From NCBI GenBank assembly GCA_004380135.1, contig QXCR01000073.1, forward strand, positions 1-64,000: a stretch of DNA of 64,000 nucleotides, in the 5' to 3' direction. Under the pieces are notes generated by a model. It was not told the origin of the DNA and made no database searches. It worked only from the letters and a program-made list of their open reading frames with translations. Position 1 is the first letter of the stretch; every line of letters begins with the position of its first letter. This DNA is from Stemphylium vesicarium (taxonomy: Eukaryota; Ascomycota; Dothideomycetes; Pleosporales; Pleosporaceae). Positions 10,421 to 21,729 of the stretch are shown piece after piece. The position numbers were made by a program, and so were the translations under genes.

Positions 10421-11398
10421 ATGGCGGACGCGTCGCCGATGCCCGAAAGCGAAACCCTCGAAGCGCTCCAGACTCGGCACCGCAAAGAACAACGCGACCT
10501 GGTCTCGCGCACGACTCAGAAGAAGAAGCAAGCGAGCAAAAAGACACGAAAGGGTGTAAATGATGAGTGCGAGCGCCTAGAGCGGGAACTGAAGGAGCGA
10601 CAGGAACATGAGTTTGCTGTTCTGAATGGCGAGGGTGGGCAGAATGGGGACAATGAACAGGACCAGCCGCCCTCAGAGGATGAAGCGCAGGATGTTCAAG
10701 AGGACATGTCGAAGCTAAACATGAATGGCAACACGACAGAAAACAAGAAGACCAGCACCAACGGCGACGCAGCGGAACCCAAGATGAAAAAGCCCAATCG
10801 CGCAAAAGCTCGCCTCGCCCGCCGGGCCGCCGAACAAGCCTCCATGATCGCCGATGCGGAGCGTGAAGCCGCAAACGCACCGAATCCACGAGAACTCGAG
10901 CGAGAACGTATGGCGACCCAGCTGGAAAAGCATAGACTGGCGCTGTATGAGATCAGAGCCGATGGACATTGCTTGTATGCCGCCGTCGCAGACCAGCTGC
11001 AAACAAGAGAGTTGGGTCTCAAACCAAGGGTAGGCGTGGCCATAGTGGGAGGGGCAGATAAGCAAGAGGCTGGAAAGTCGGAAGGTTATAAAACTGTCCG
11101 TCATGCTGCAGCAGACTGGATACAGGGTCACGCCGATGACTTTTCGGCCTTCATGGAGGACCCGCTACCTGAGCACGTTCGCAAGATCAGGGAGACTGGA
11201 GAATGGGGTGGCCATCTCGAGCTGCTCGCACTGGCTCGGACATACGGGTTGAGAATCTGCGTTCTTCACAGTGATGGGCGAGTGGACAAAATTGAGGCCG
11301 AAGACGACATTGCGGAAAAGCAAGAGATCTGGTTGGGATACTACAAACACAGCCATGGGCTGGGAGAGCACTACAACTCTTTGCGAAAGGCTGGGTGA
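10421..11398 (+). CDS. OTU2: OTU-family cysteine deubiquitinase (Otu2/OTUD6-like)
   Basis: A 325-residue intronless protein. The N-terminal 160 residues are highly charged and helical (RKEQRDLVSRTTQKKKQASK; later ANRAKARLARRAAEQA). The C-terminal OTU domain carries the nucleophile motif DGHCLYAAVADQL, with Asp181 and Cys184, and the catalytic His near the end in GLGEHYNSL (His317). WGGHLELLALA in between is the usual OTU core strand-helix. This layout (coiled N-terminus, C-terminal OTU) and length match yeast Otu2 and animal OTUD6, which remove ubiquitin and act on ribosome-linked ubiquitin. The start ATG sits in a Kozak-like ACCATGG. It is convergent with the methyltransferase gene, with only about 40 bp between stop codons. 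Confidence 0.92.
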   Translation: MADASPMPESETLEALQTRHRKEQRDLVSRTTQKKKQASKKTRKGVNDECERLERELKERQEHEFAVLNGEGGQNGDNEQDQPPSEDEAQDVQEDMSKLNMNGNTTENKKTSTNGDAAEPKMKKPNRAKARLARRAAEQASMIADAEREAANAPNPRELERERMATQLEKHRLALYEIRADGHCLYAAVADQLQTRELGLKPRVGVAIVGGADKQEAGKSEGYKTVRHAAADWIQGHADDFSAFMEDPLPEHVRKIRETGEWGGHLELLALARTYGLRICVLHSDGRVDKIEAEDDIAEKQEIWLGYYKHSHGLGEHYNSLRKAG

Positions 11399-11438
11399 AC
11401 AGCTCTCAGCGCCATGTCAATGCGCCTCGTGCATGTGT

Positions 11439-12463
11439 TCAATGCCATCTGTCGCCCTCCGCGCAATCCGCCTTGTGCCGCCACATACTCACGCAGTCCC
11501 TGACGACACCCTTGATAACGCCGGCGTTGTGCGTCCGCTTGGGAGTCCAATGCGCAATCTTCACTAGAGCATTGTCCGTCTCCTCTCTATCCGTCTTTGT
11601 CACCACACCTTGATCGTCGTACAAGATGTCGCGTCCCGGTCGTTTTAATAGCTCGGTGTGAACGAGAGGGGGTAGCGACCACGGCGGCCCACCTGAGCTC
11701 GCAGGCTTGTGGGTCGGAAACTCAAGGCAGATTAGAACGCCACCGGAGGACTTCTGGTTCGTTGACGGATAGCGGAGGAGACTGGTGTTGCGCGACGCCC
11801 ACTTTGGACGTAGCGAAAGCGGAAGTGCGCACAGGAACTGTGTATGATGTTAAGACCCGTCATGGGAAGATAGGCGACAATGCCATGGATTGAACTTACA
11901 GTAATATCATAAATGATATCAAATCCCTCATCTCCTTCCCAGCCATCAATTTCCTTGAACCACTCATCTTCAAAGAAGTCCCCGCAGATGATCTTCGTCG
12001 CTCCCCTTCCTATCTTCTCATCATTGACGCTATACTCCCCCTCCAGCGGCCCCTTACCCGGGTCCTCCAAATACTTCCGTGCAGCCTCCGCCGCGTGCGT
12101 TGACACTTCCAGACCATAAGCGTCGTACCCATGAGCCGCAAATAGCGCTACATCATACCCTTTTCCGCATCCCGGTATCAACACCCTCCGCCTCTTCCCA
12201 TCCTCTCTTACTGGGCCAGGTAGACCTGCGTAACCTGGTGAAGCGCTGTTCGGCGGCGGTGCGCCCAAGGACGGATTAGGGTCTGGAGACGACAGAGGGC
12301 GAGAGCGTTCCGTGAGAACATCGATGAGTGCGGGATTGGAGTGACCTCGATCCCATGGGAGAAACGATGCTTCGCGCCAGAGGTCGTCCCAGCGGTTGTT
12401 GTGAGCTGTGTCGGGGGTGGATATGAAGTGCGTGCGCAGACGGTCCTGGTTTTCAGAAGCCAT
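11439..12463 (-). CDS. TPMT-superfamily thiol/halide methyltransferase
   Basis: Exon 1 is 11900-12463, the intron 11838-11899 (62 nt, GTAAGT..CAG) and exon 2 11439-11837; phase 0 throughout, 320 residues. Residues near 95-115 hold the SAM-binding motif I, RVLIPGCGKGYDVALFAAHG, followed by acidic YGLEVS (motif II region). IICGDFFEDEW and FDIIYDIT lead to the exon junction, and FLCALPLSLRPKWA to the conserved post-II block. WDDLWREASFLPWDRG at the N-terminus is typical of fungal 'thiol methyltransferase' proteins related to HOL1 and TPMT. These transfer a methyl group from S-adenosylmethionine to thiols, thiocyanate or halides in the cytosol. Exact substrate unknown. The tail GVIKGVVRDCVSMWRHKAD is plausible for the family. 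Confidence 0.85.
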
Positions 12464-13461
12464 TATGTTAGACGGAAAGCGATTGAGCCTCTTTTTGTTT
12501 CAGGAATCAGGTTCTTGGTACGTCTAGAGAAAGTTGAAAAGCTTGCGGTCCCCGTCCGAAACGATTGTGTGTCGTAGCTAAGGTGGGTTGTGGCAGGTAG
12601 CTCGAGCTCTTATATGTTGTGGATGTACGACGTCGGTAATGTCGTGGCAGCAAGTACTGCATAAGCTACTGCCAAAGATGAAGTAAGCCCAAGAAGGATT
12701 TACAATCAGCCTCGAAACCTTGTTAGTAGAGGTTGTCTTCTAGAAACGCTAGATGGAAGGCCTCGGCATCCCTCCATGGTGCCGATCTAGCAATGGCTCC
12801 TACCCCGCCGAAAACGCCGTCGCGCGAAAACGGTGACACTGAACGGCCGTGCAGGCGGAAATTTGTCGTTGCATCCTGCATACATCACAAATTCTAGATC
12901 GTCGTAGCATCTGATCGTCTTTGCATTGGCATGGTGACTGAGCTCAACGCATGCATAATGAGTGCAGATTATATTCTACGACAGTCTCGCGCGCCGGGCT
13001 ACCGAGATCAGATTACCCGGATCGTCGCATGCATGTATCCTGTTACCCCACCAGGGCTTCGGACATAAGCCTCGACGCTTGTTCCCGCGGCGCAAACTAC
13101 CCGTTCCAGCATCGGCATGGTTTAGTTAACAGTCCAGCGTTCTTTGCCGTGCATAATATACTCTAGTCATGGCATGCCTCAAAAACCTCTTTTCATGTCT
13201 GTTCCCTACTTTTATCTCCTCGCCATGGCAGGGAATACGAGACATGCATGTGGGGTGAGAAATTGCTAGAGCAGAGCTTGAGATAGCGGCTGCAGACAAC
13301 CGAGGTACTACGACGATTTACGACGCTGATGCTGCACTCGGAAAAGCGAATGGTGCATACGGATAAGGCTGCACCGCGACTCGTGGCCCCGGAGATTTAC
13401 TGCAATCTCTATTTGCAAGCTTTCCATCTCTTCTTTTCCACGTCTTTTCCGTCTCGCGACA
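12464..13461. other. Intergenic, about 1.0 kb
   Basis: Lies between the divergent methyltransferase and MFS genes and should hold both promoters. No supported coding sequence. Several palindromic GCATGC-type hexamers occur (about 12950, 13030, 13173), without enough context to call a regulatory site. Confidence 0.4.
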
Positions 13462-15249
13462 ATGGCCTGCTCCGAGAAGACAGGATTGCCACCCGCGCTA
13501 TCGAACGCGGAACCCAGTTCGGACCGAGGCACCGACCATGAAAAGAGCATGAAGAAAATGGAGCAGGAAAAGATAGAAAAAGGTGGTATTGAAGGAGAAG
13601 GCCAAAGAGCGGGGGAAGAAAGAATGTCCATCTCGTCGTCCAGACCATCGACCACTGTAGAATCGTCTACCACTACCGAACGGCCAAAAACATCGAACGC
13701 GGAGCAAAGGCCAGTCGATCTATCGAGAACGATATCAGTAATACCAGAAGCTGTCATTGTTCCCCACTCGCAACGGCGCGGACTGCTGGCGCGCTTCGCT
13801 CTTATTCCCGAAGTCGAAAACCCGGAGCACTACGCTCGACGAACCAAATGGTTTTTGACATTCATCATTGCCTTTTGTGCCATGGCCGGGCCAATGGGCT
13901 CAGCGATCGTCATGCCGGTACTTCAAGAGATTAGTACAGCCTTTCAAGCGACTGAGACAGTGACCAACATGTCCGTCGCCGTATACATGCTGAGCATGGC
14001 CATTTTCCCTCTGTGGTGGAGCTCGTTTTCAGAAAGGCTGGGACGACGAACCATATATATAACTTCGTTCATTTTGTTCGTCTTGTTTGGTATACTCTCG
14101 GCCATCAGTACGAGCATCGCCATGTTAATCGTCTTCCGAGTTTTGTCTGGAGGAGCAGCCGCTTCCGTGCAAGCAGTGGGCGCAGGTACCATTGCTGACA
14201 TCTGGGAAACTAGAGAACGGGGCAGAGCAATGGGACTTTTCTATCTCGGACCACTATGTGGACCGCTTTTCGCCCCGATCATAGGAGGCGCACTTGGAGC
14301 AAGCATGGGCTGGAGAAGTACCCAGTGGTTCCTTGTCATCTATGGAGGCGCAACTGTCATTTTCATCATCTTCGCCTTGCCGGAAACACTACATCGAAAC
14401 GAAAAGCCGTCTGCTGGTACTATCAGCACTTTGCCAGCTTCGGGTAATAACACAAATAAAGAAACCGCCACTGCTCTCGGGCGGAGCACCACGCACGCAT
14501 CAACGGTCCAAAGAACAAAGAGCATACTCATACATCTCCGCCGCATCTTCATAGACCCTCTCCGCATAATAGCGTGGCTACGCTTCCCGCCCGTTCTTCT
14601 CACCGTCTACTACGCCAGCATAACCTTTGGCTGCCTCTACATCCTCAACATCAGCATACAAAAGACCTTTGCCGCGCCTCCGTATCGCTTCTCCACTCTC
14701 ATCATTGGTCTTCTGTACATCCCAAACTCTGCTGGCTATCTCCTCGCTTCTCTCTTCGGTGGTCGCTGGATCGATCATATTATGCATCGCGAAGCGCGCA
14801 AAGCAGGCCGCTACGACGACCGCGGTAAGCTCATCTTCCGGCCCCTCGACCGGATGAAGGAGAATGCTTGGATCGCGGCTGTTCTCTGGCCCGCCGCTCT
14901 GATAGTCTATGGTTGGACGGCGGAGAACGGGATCCATTGGATTGTCCCCATGATTAGCAATTTCTTCTTCGGAATCGGCAGTATGTTGATCTTCGCGCTA
15001 GTGAATACCATGTTGACGGAGTTCATGCCACGGCGCGCGGCGAGTGGCATTGCGCTGAATAATTTTGTGAGAAACATCTGTTCGTTCACGGGTGCGGTGG
15101 TGGCGGAACCAATATTGAGTGCGATTGGGAATGGGTGGCTCATGACGATTTTGGGCATTTGGAGTGTCATTACGGGATGTGCGGCGCTGTATGCGATGGG
15201 CAGATGGGGGGAGAAATGGAGAGAGGCTATGATTGAAGTGTTGGGGTGA
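13462..15249 (+). CDS. MFS exporter, DHA1-type (drug:H+ antiporter)
   Basis: An intronless 595-residue protein. About 125 hydrophilic Ser/Glu-rich residues precede the first membrane span (WFLTFIIAFCAMAGPMGSAI). The loop between spans 2 and 3 has the MFS signature FSERLGRRTIY. VLSGGAAASVQAVGAGTIAD and RAMGLFYLGPLCGPLFAPIIGGAL match the span 4-5 motifs of DHA1 exporters. A loop with ALPETLHRNE and a Thr/Ser-rich linker separates the two six-helix halves. The second half ends in ALYAMGRWGEKW. Proton-driven efflux of small molecules across the plasma membrane is the usual role; the substrate cannot be read from sequence. It is convergent with a second DHA1 gene 115 bp downstream. Confidence 0.88.
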   Translation: MACSEKTGLPPALSNAEPSSDRGTDHEKSMKKMEQEKIEKGGIEGEGQRAGEERMSISSSRPSTTVESSTTTERPKTSNAEQRPVDLSRTISVIPEAVIVPHSQRRGLLARFALIPEVENPEHYARRTKWFLTFIIAFCAMAGPMGSAIVMPVLQEISTAFQATETVTNMSVAVYMLSMAIFPLWWSSFSERLGRRTIYITSFILFVLFGILSAISTSIAMLIVFRVLSGGAAASVQAVGAGTIADIWETRERGRAMGLFYLGPLCGPLFAPIIGGALGASMGWRSTQWFLVIYGGATVIFIIFALPETLHRNEKPSAGTISTLPASGNNTNKETATALGRSTTHASTVQRTKSILIHLRRIFIDPLRIIAWLRFPPVLLTVYYASITFGCLYILNISIQKTFAAPPYRFSTLIIGLLYIPNSAGYLLASLFGGRWIDHIMHREARKAGRYDDRGKLIFRPLDRMKENAWIAAVLWPAALIVYGWTAENGIHWIVPMISNFFFGIGSMLIFALVNTMLTEFMPRRAASGIALNNFVRNICSFTGAVVAEPILSAIGNGWLMTILGIWSVITGCAALYAMGRWGEKWREAMIEVLG

Positions 15250-15364
15250 TGGACGGTTTAGTGTCAAAATTCAGGATGGTTACAGAATGACACACGGTTG
15301 AAGGTATTAAGGTCTTTCTTGCGAGACTGATCAGTCAGGGAGGTATGATGACGTAGACGCGTGT

Positions 15365-16983
15365 TCACGCTGGTCTGCCGATAGCTAGTATGCGGGCGCC
15401 CCAAAACCACAGCACTGCGCACGTCGTAAGCCCCAAACCCATCGCGACAAACGCCAACGTGCTATTACCCCAGCCATAACCCAAATTCTCGAAAAGACCC
15501 GGCGCAAAAACGGGGAATACGCATGCGAGGCTGTACGAGACCGAGGGACTTGCAGCCCCGGCGGAAGCGGCGAATTGGCCGAATTCCTCAATCTGATACG
15601 CGACAGTGGCCTGATTGATCATGAAACTGCCGAGTGTGAAGACGACAACTCCTACATTAACCATGGCCCAATGAAGCTTGCGCTCGGCCGACCAGCCATA
15701 CCAAACGAGACCGACTGGCATGATGAGCATACCGGGGACCATGTAAGGGATACGATACTCCGCAGCGGCCTTTCCACCAGCTCTCTTGCTCAAGAGCTGA
15801 TATGATTTATCCATCGCAAGGCCACCGATCTGCCCGCAAAGGGTCGCGCCGATAGCGATGGATATGTAGTGCAAGCTGCTGATGAGCTCGGACTGCGCGT
15901 ATTCCTCGATCCAAAGTGTCGCATAAGTGCCGAGCACGAGGGTGTAGATGCCGAACGAGAGGGTTGCAGTCAGCGAGTTCAGCCAGATAATCGGGCGCCG
16001 AATGAAGATTTGAAGTGGTCGTGTGAGGTTCTTCGCAATGCGAGCCCGCTCAGCCTTTGCATCTTTGATCGTACTGCCCTCAGTGAAAGCCTTGCGACGC
16101 AACAGAACTGGCGTGTACGACTCGCGTATCAGAACAAATCCAAGTACAAAGATCAAAGCATTCAGTGCGCTCATGATCCAAAATACCCACGAGTAGTGTA
16201 GGACCTGAGTAATCAGCCCGCCGAGAATAGGTCCAAGAGCTGGCCCGAGGAATGGTAGTAAAGTTACCATGGCGAGAGATTTACCGCGCTCCTTCTCGCT
16301 ATACATGTCTGCCATGACTGGGCCGTTGAGCTGCATTAGATCAGGACGATAGACTCAAGGCGGCCACGCCAGATATAATCACTCACAGTCACTCCAGCAC
16401 TCGCTCCAGCACCGGACATGAACCGCCCCATGATCATCAATCCCGTATTCCTTCCAACAGGACACAAAGCATTCCAAAGCACATAACATGCATTGCAAAC
16501 TAGCCAGATCCCCTTCCGACCCCATATCTCGCTCGCACTCGCGATCAAGAACGGGGCAAGCGCCATCCCAAGGAAGTAGACTGACAGGATGATCTGTGCA
16601 ATCGAAGGGTTGACAGAGAGATCCGAAGCGATTGCTGGAAGCGAGGGCGCAATCATGCTTGCGGACATGATGGGGATTAGTTGACCAAAGGAGAAGATTG
16701 TTCCCATGAGGAACTTGCGGCGTGTGCGCCAGTTGTAGGGATTAGCTGGATCGGTTGGTGAGGACCATGTTGCCTGAGCTTGTTAATCGAATTGCTCCCT
16801 AGAAGGAGTTGGAGTACAAGCTACCCCATGTTCTCTCAGCAGGCACTCAAGATGATCGTCAATTGCTGCGGGAACAGCATCTTCGAGAGATGCCATCGCT
16901 TTGTCTGCATCTGGACTCGCGCTCGCGTCTGCCACCACGGCAATTCCTCTTTTTCCACGCTCGGCGGTCTCCTGAATTGGCAT
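15365..16983 (-). CDS. MFS exporter, DHA1-type, second copy
   Basis: Three exons: 16825-16983, 16387-16773 and 15365-16330, with introns of 51 and 56 nt, giving 503 residues. The N-terminal cytosolic part ends at WSSPTDPANPYNWRTRRK, the common lead-in to span 1 in fungal DHA1 proteins. EIWGRKGIWL is the loop 2-3 signature. FMSGAGASAGVT (exon end) plus LNGPVMADMYSEKERGKSL is span 4 and the following loop. GPALGPILGGLITQ is motif C of antiporters, and FVLIRESYTPVLLRRKA follows span 6. About 12 spans in total. Likely exports a xenobiotic or secondary metabolite. It faces the first MFS gene tail to tail, but the two sequences differ clearly and do not look like a recent duplication. Confidence 0.88.
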
Positions 16984-17735
16984 TGTTTAAATCGCTTGAT
17001 AAGACTGGACTGATTTTAAACTGCCTACACTCGTTCCAAACATCATTCTTCTACCGCTCGCTGGAAATGCGCTCGGAACTCGGAGTTAAAGACTTATCAG
17101 ATCCGCAGTCCGCGCGCCTCGGATATAAATGGTGCTGCCTGGCAGGATCTGATAACGCCTTCCCGCTATGCAAGAAGGGGACTAGTAACTTGCCTCCTTA
17201 GCCCTACGGTTGTTGTTTGGACGCGTCGGAGTTCTGCATAATTGAGTGGCTTTTTTTTCGCAGTATTTGTCTTGTTGGAGTAAAAGGAGAATTGGAACGG
17301 TTTGTGGACCATTCAGTGCCTGGTGCGGAATGCTAACAATACCTCCAGAAGGGTCCACATATTGTGGCCTTCGGCATGCCATAGTCTTGTGTGCATCTTT
17401 CGGTATATAAGCTACTTTTTCTCTAGTCCGATACCCCTATCTCTCATCATGACACGCTGAAGAATCCCCGTGTTGACCATTATAACATCACTGTGCTCAT
17501 TTTTCGCAGCTCATTGGGCTTTTTCATCGCCAGTCATCTCGTGTTGACGCCAACACGGTGTGCTCAGATTCAAAGGGGGAACAACAAATCCTGATCTGCA
17601 GATTCAAAAAAATCATTACCCGTTTGCACCAACTGGAGCATTTAAAATTTATTTTACAAGATCGCGCCCATCTAATGCCGCCTAACGCCTCACAGGCAAC
17701 GGATTCCGCTGTCGGGAAGCGGTCTGTCTATCCAC
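16984..17735. other. Intergenic, 0.75 kb
   Basis: Promoter side of the second MFS gene. No supported gene. A short T-run (17250) and A/T-rich stretches are the only features noted. Confidence 0.4.
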
Positions 17736-18898
17736 CTAGTCAGCGACTCCGACTGTCACGTGCCATCGCTCCATCATGGAAATATCCATCCTAGCGCGCT
17801 CAAGCCACGCTCGAGTGGCATCTTGACGTTTCTTCTTCCATAAGTCGCCTTTAGTGATGCCCTCGCCACTGACACTAATCCAGTCTTTCCCAACCCATGT
17901 TGGGCCATCCTTTCCATCCTTCATCCAGACTTCTTCGTATTCTCTCTTCAACTTGATAGAAAGGGAAGTAAACGCCTCGTGACGACCAAATAAGACGCGT
18001 CAGGCCTTCTCAGCTCATACGGTGGTCATGTGGTCACGCAAAGCTCTAAAGATCATATAGTGGATATCGTGATCCTAAGCTATTCCGTGGGCGCGAAGAG
18101 TAAAGACATCGTAGTCCACTTTTGGGGCTCGATGTAAGACCTCCATGAAGTGGAGTATGTCGACGGAGCGCTCAAAATCATCGGTGAACATTACCGTGAC
18201 CTTTGTGGGTTGGTTCCGACTTCGATAGGACCGGACCCATAAAGAAAGATCTCTATATACCGCCTGAGAAGTACGATAGGAATGTAGACATGGGTCTGAA
18301 CGTTCTGCGTCGTACGATATTCCAAGCGGATCTGTCGGTCCGTGTGGCTAAGAGCGAGCAGACGCTTCTTCGGCTGTATGTAGCGGGTAACAGCGCATGG
18401 TCCTTGCCTGGGACGTGACAGGATGACTACGTTCTTTACAGATGACAATGATTGCTGTTGCTGTAGAATAGGCGCAATCTCTTTCCGTTGGTATTTCCGG
18501 TAGTCCTCGTTGAAGTCCACAAGTACATACTCATAGACTTTGTTGCAGAGCTCTATGCACTGGTTAGTTATACGGTCAAGAACGCATATACGAGAGAATT
18601 TACGTACCTCCTGGAAGGTCCATGAAGCGGAAGGCTGTGGAGGATGCGGTATTGGATATCTGCTCAGCCTGGAGCATATTACGGGCTTGTGCAGCGGCTT
18701 TGGACTTGGGTGCTCTAACGGGAACCATTGCATGTTGTTTTGGCATGAGCTCGGTAGCCGTCTCCGTATTCTTGCGCTTTAGTCTAAGCACGTTAGCATT
18801 ATTATCAGAGGAAAAAACGTGCTGACATCACTTGCGGCATCATTCGTTTGCTTTATTTTTTGAGTTTCTGGCGATTGTCGATCGGTTGATTTGGCCAT
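17736..18898 (-). pseudogene. Degenerate LPGEL-family gene with frameshift and three stops
   Basis: The 5' part is intact: ATG at 18898, an intron at 18784-18818 (35 nt, GTTTTT donor, GCTAAC branch-like site), an intron at 18553-18607 (GTACGT..TAG), and the family core FMDLPG|ELCNKVYEYVLVDF across the second junction. The frame then ends at 18191. A shift by one frame near 18220 restores a long family-like reading: KVTVMFTDDFERSVDILHFM, later RVLFGRHEAFTSLSIKLKRE and WVGKDWISVSGEGITKGDLW, ending at a TAG at 17736. That second half carries three in-frame stops (TAG at about 18080, TGA at about 18017, TGA at about 18002). The stops fit CAG to TAG and CGA or TGG to TGA changes. I therefore call it a pseudogene. 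The family's function is unknown. Confidence 0.72.
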
Positions 18899-19272
18899 TG
18901 AATGTAGATTTTCCTGTGAAGAGATATTTGCAATGGAATTAGAATGCATCTGGGGTGGGCACGGTATATATTGTCAGGAGAAGCGAGTGAATTGTGATGA
19001 AAGAATCAGTATGGCTCACACGAGCGAATAGTGAGACCGAACCTTAAAGTACTGTGAATGCTTACAGACTTTAGCTTCGCTGCGCATCGCCACTACCGGA
19101 TACATTTACTGTGTGCTGAATTGCCATGTCCAATCAAATGCGATAGTGGGATGATTCATGCCCGTATCTGACAAAAATCGCATGACACTTTCTCTCTTCC
19201 TTCTTTCCTTATTGAGTCTACGCATTACTCGATGAGGCGGCGAGTTCCGGTATTCTGTCATTTTTCGTTCAT
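18899..19272. other. Short intergenic gap
   Basis: Separates two same-strand LPGEL-family loci. It contains a pyrimidine-rich run (about 19190-19210) and no supported gene. Confidence 0.4.
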
Positions 19273-20090
19273 TCATTCGCGCTTGGAGGCCCTATCGAAA
19301 ACAATATGCATGGAAGGCCAAAAGTCTCTGTCGTCCCAGTCTGTTGCGTCGCGGAAGTGCCGACAACGACCATAGGGGTGAAACTTGACGCTGACGATAT
19401 CGAGAGCTCCAGCCGGGGGATCAACAATATAAGGCCGCAGAGTATTTTCTGGCCCAAATATACAATCGCGAATAACATCGCCCTCCCACATACGAGGCCC
19501 GACAGTGATAGCTGACCTTGCATACGTCCAAATGTCGCAGCGTAAGTGCGGTGCCCGACCAAAGAATTGCAAGACGGGCAGATAGTCATACATAACTCGA
19601 GCATGGTTGGGAAGGGCAATCGTGATCGTTTTACCCCTATAGTTGCCCGAAATATTAGGATCCTTGCTAGGGTAAAATGTGCCCAAAAAGGCGTCGAGTT
19701 CATCAAGGTGAACGAAAGGCTGCTAGTGCTGGTCCGACGATGCGCCGGGCCTATAACTGGTCCTGTCCCATGGTATCACTTCGTTACCATTTGGTGCACT
19801 CAACACCAACGGATACTGGGCATTTTGTAACTTTGATTCGTACGTCGCACTGATGACGACTCCCTTTCGTCCTTTCATGTATGGAATATGATCTGCCACA
19901 AAGATGTCAAACAGATTTTGGTAGATCTTGTTTTTAAGTTCTGAATGCCATTAGCACATGATAACCAGTTTGAATCTTGCACCTACCACCGGGAAGTCTT
20001 AACAACGGGCTGTTCAAGTTTGCATCAAGATTGTCTCTTCTCCGCTTTTCCGCGCTAGGGTTTGCGGTCGATACGCCGCGGCGACGCTTT
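19273..20090 (-). CDS. LPGEL-family protein, 5' exon uncertain, possibly degenerate
   Basis: Reading on the minus strand, a frame with RPKRRRGVSTANPS leads to LLRLPG, then an intron (GTAGGTGCAAG..CATTCAG, about 19936-19981), then ELKNKIYQNLFDIFVADHIP. So it belongs to the same LPGELxNxIY family as its neighbour. About 60 codons later an in-frame TAG appears (about 19724). A 56-nt intron with donor GTGATA and acceptor CACTAG would remove it in phase and give GNE|QPFVHLDELDAFLG. After that the frame is open to 19273 (VMYDYLPVLQFFGRAPHL, DRDFWPSMHIVFDR). No in-frame ATG was found before a TAA at about 20175, so the start needs another intron or is lost. The usual V-x-R-Q-x-R-x-E-F block is missing, which favours partial decay. 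Confidence 0.5.
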
Positions 20091-20432
20091 GGTCTGTTCC
20101 AGTCAGCCAAATGCCAGACATATAAGCGAGCATTGCTTATGGCATGATCAGCTGTAGTAGTAGATGAAGATTATAAGAGCTTTCCAATGAGAAACTGTCT
20201 GGCCTGATTGTAGTGGACTTGAGAATGAATGATTGACATGTCTTGGCCCTCCTCAGCTTTTGAACCATTTGCATGCGCCGATGATAGAAATATAACAATT
20301 GACAAAGAAACAACTGAAGCAAGATCATAACAACTAAGAACTCCAAACCTTGGACACCTTCATTGACGGACAAAGAAACAAACAAAGATTTCTCTTTAAT
20401 CATGCGACACATAACAATGGGAGATAGTATCC

Positions 20433-21729
20433 TCAATTGATCCAAATGCTCTCCCCCAAGCTGACATACTCATCAAGTGAGGCCCGACCATAGCTTTCGA
20501 TCCTCGCTGTACCCCCTTCCACTTGACGTTTTTCCTTTCTCACCGGCATCTGATACAGATAAGAGTGAACGCTTCTGTCTTTGATCGCTGAACTATCCAC
20601 TCCTACGTCTGTGTGAAGCCCAAGCAATGTGACATAACCCTTAGGCGAGTTTGTTACTGCGACCACATCTCCATCCTGAAATGGCGACCCGGTCAAAGAG
20701 CCGTCGCCATCGCCCCTCCAGCCCGCCCGCGCAACGATACCGATGACCTCGCCTGTAGTGTTCAAAGCGAATGCGTTAATGATCGCTTGTTCCGAGCTTT
20801 GCGAAATAGTCCATAAGATTCTCCGGGAAGCGGATATAGCGAGTGAAGAAGTCCGGAAAAGCTTCGTACCAGATTTGGAAACTAGATTGTGTCGTGAGGC
20901 GACGGCAAAAGCGTTTAGAGGCATGTCGCCATCCAGAGATAATCTTACCAGCTCATTGGAATCCTGGGTGACAAGATAGACTTGTGACTGGGTAGGATGT
21001 GCTATAATCTGCGAAGGGCTTGTTATATTCTTCAAAAAATCAATGCCCACGATATTGTTCAGATCTGGATCATCCGCGATACGGAGATTGATGATGGGCG
21101 CGGCGTTATCGTCGGAAGATTGTGAGTTTAGCGCACGCAGGTTGTGATCGTCTGGACACCAAGCTATAGAATGAACGTCACCGGCAATTTCTTTCGAGCG
21201 CAATGTAGCGTAGCCATCTGGCGTAATGGCGAAGACTGTGCTACAGGCACCGGTGCTGGCAGTACCCCATATGCCACGACTCCGGACCGGTGAGTTCAGA
21301 TGCAAAGAAACAAATTCGGTCGTATTGCCTGCAGAACCCGCGTATCAGACTGGATACTTCGTGTATTCGTATCAATACTAACATGAGAATGGTATCTGCA
21401 TAGTTCCCTCTTGAATGAGCTCATACGTGGGGGCGATTGAATGACGAGTCAATCTACCGTCTGTCGGCCGACTGCTGAAGAGGTGTTTTTTGGTGTTCTG
21501 CATCTTGCCGTCAATAAGTCCCTGCAGAAGCAAGGTTCAGGTGACCGACGTCCAGAGCTAGTGAAGGAGTTGGCCCAGATGCATCTCTTGCTGATATCAT
21601 GTACACCATTCTGGCCTCAGTATTCATCTCTAACGAATACAAAGTTTGCCCATCCTTGGTTCCAACAAAAAGATGATGAAGAGCAGCATGCGCGCATATC
21701 GCAAACGTGGCGGTAAGAAGAGCGAACAT
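20433..21729 (-). CDS. Secreted muconate-cyclase-like beta-propeller protein
   Basis: The start at 21729 gives a signal peptide (MFALLTATFAICAHA) directly followed by ALHHLFVGTKDGQTLYSLEM, the first blade motif of fungal 'carboxy-cis,cis-muconate cyclase' (lactonase beta-propeller) proteins. Exon 2 (21383-21521) joins exon 3 (20433-21328) in frame, through a GTTAGT..GCAG intron: IPFSC|NTTEFVSLHLNSP. RGIWGTASTGACSTVFAI, IIAHPTQSQVYLVTQDSNEL and WTISQSSEQAIINAFAL are repeated propeller strands. The exon 1 to 2 boundary is unresolved: the obvious acceptor at 21522 is only 28 nt from the last conserved-looking residues. The classical enzyme lactonises carboxymuconate in aromatic catabolism; a secreted version may act on another lactone or sugar. 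Function inferred from fold only. Confidence 0.65.
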
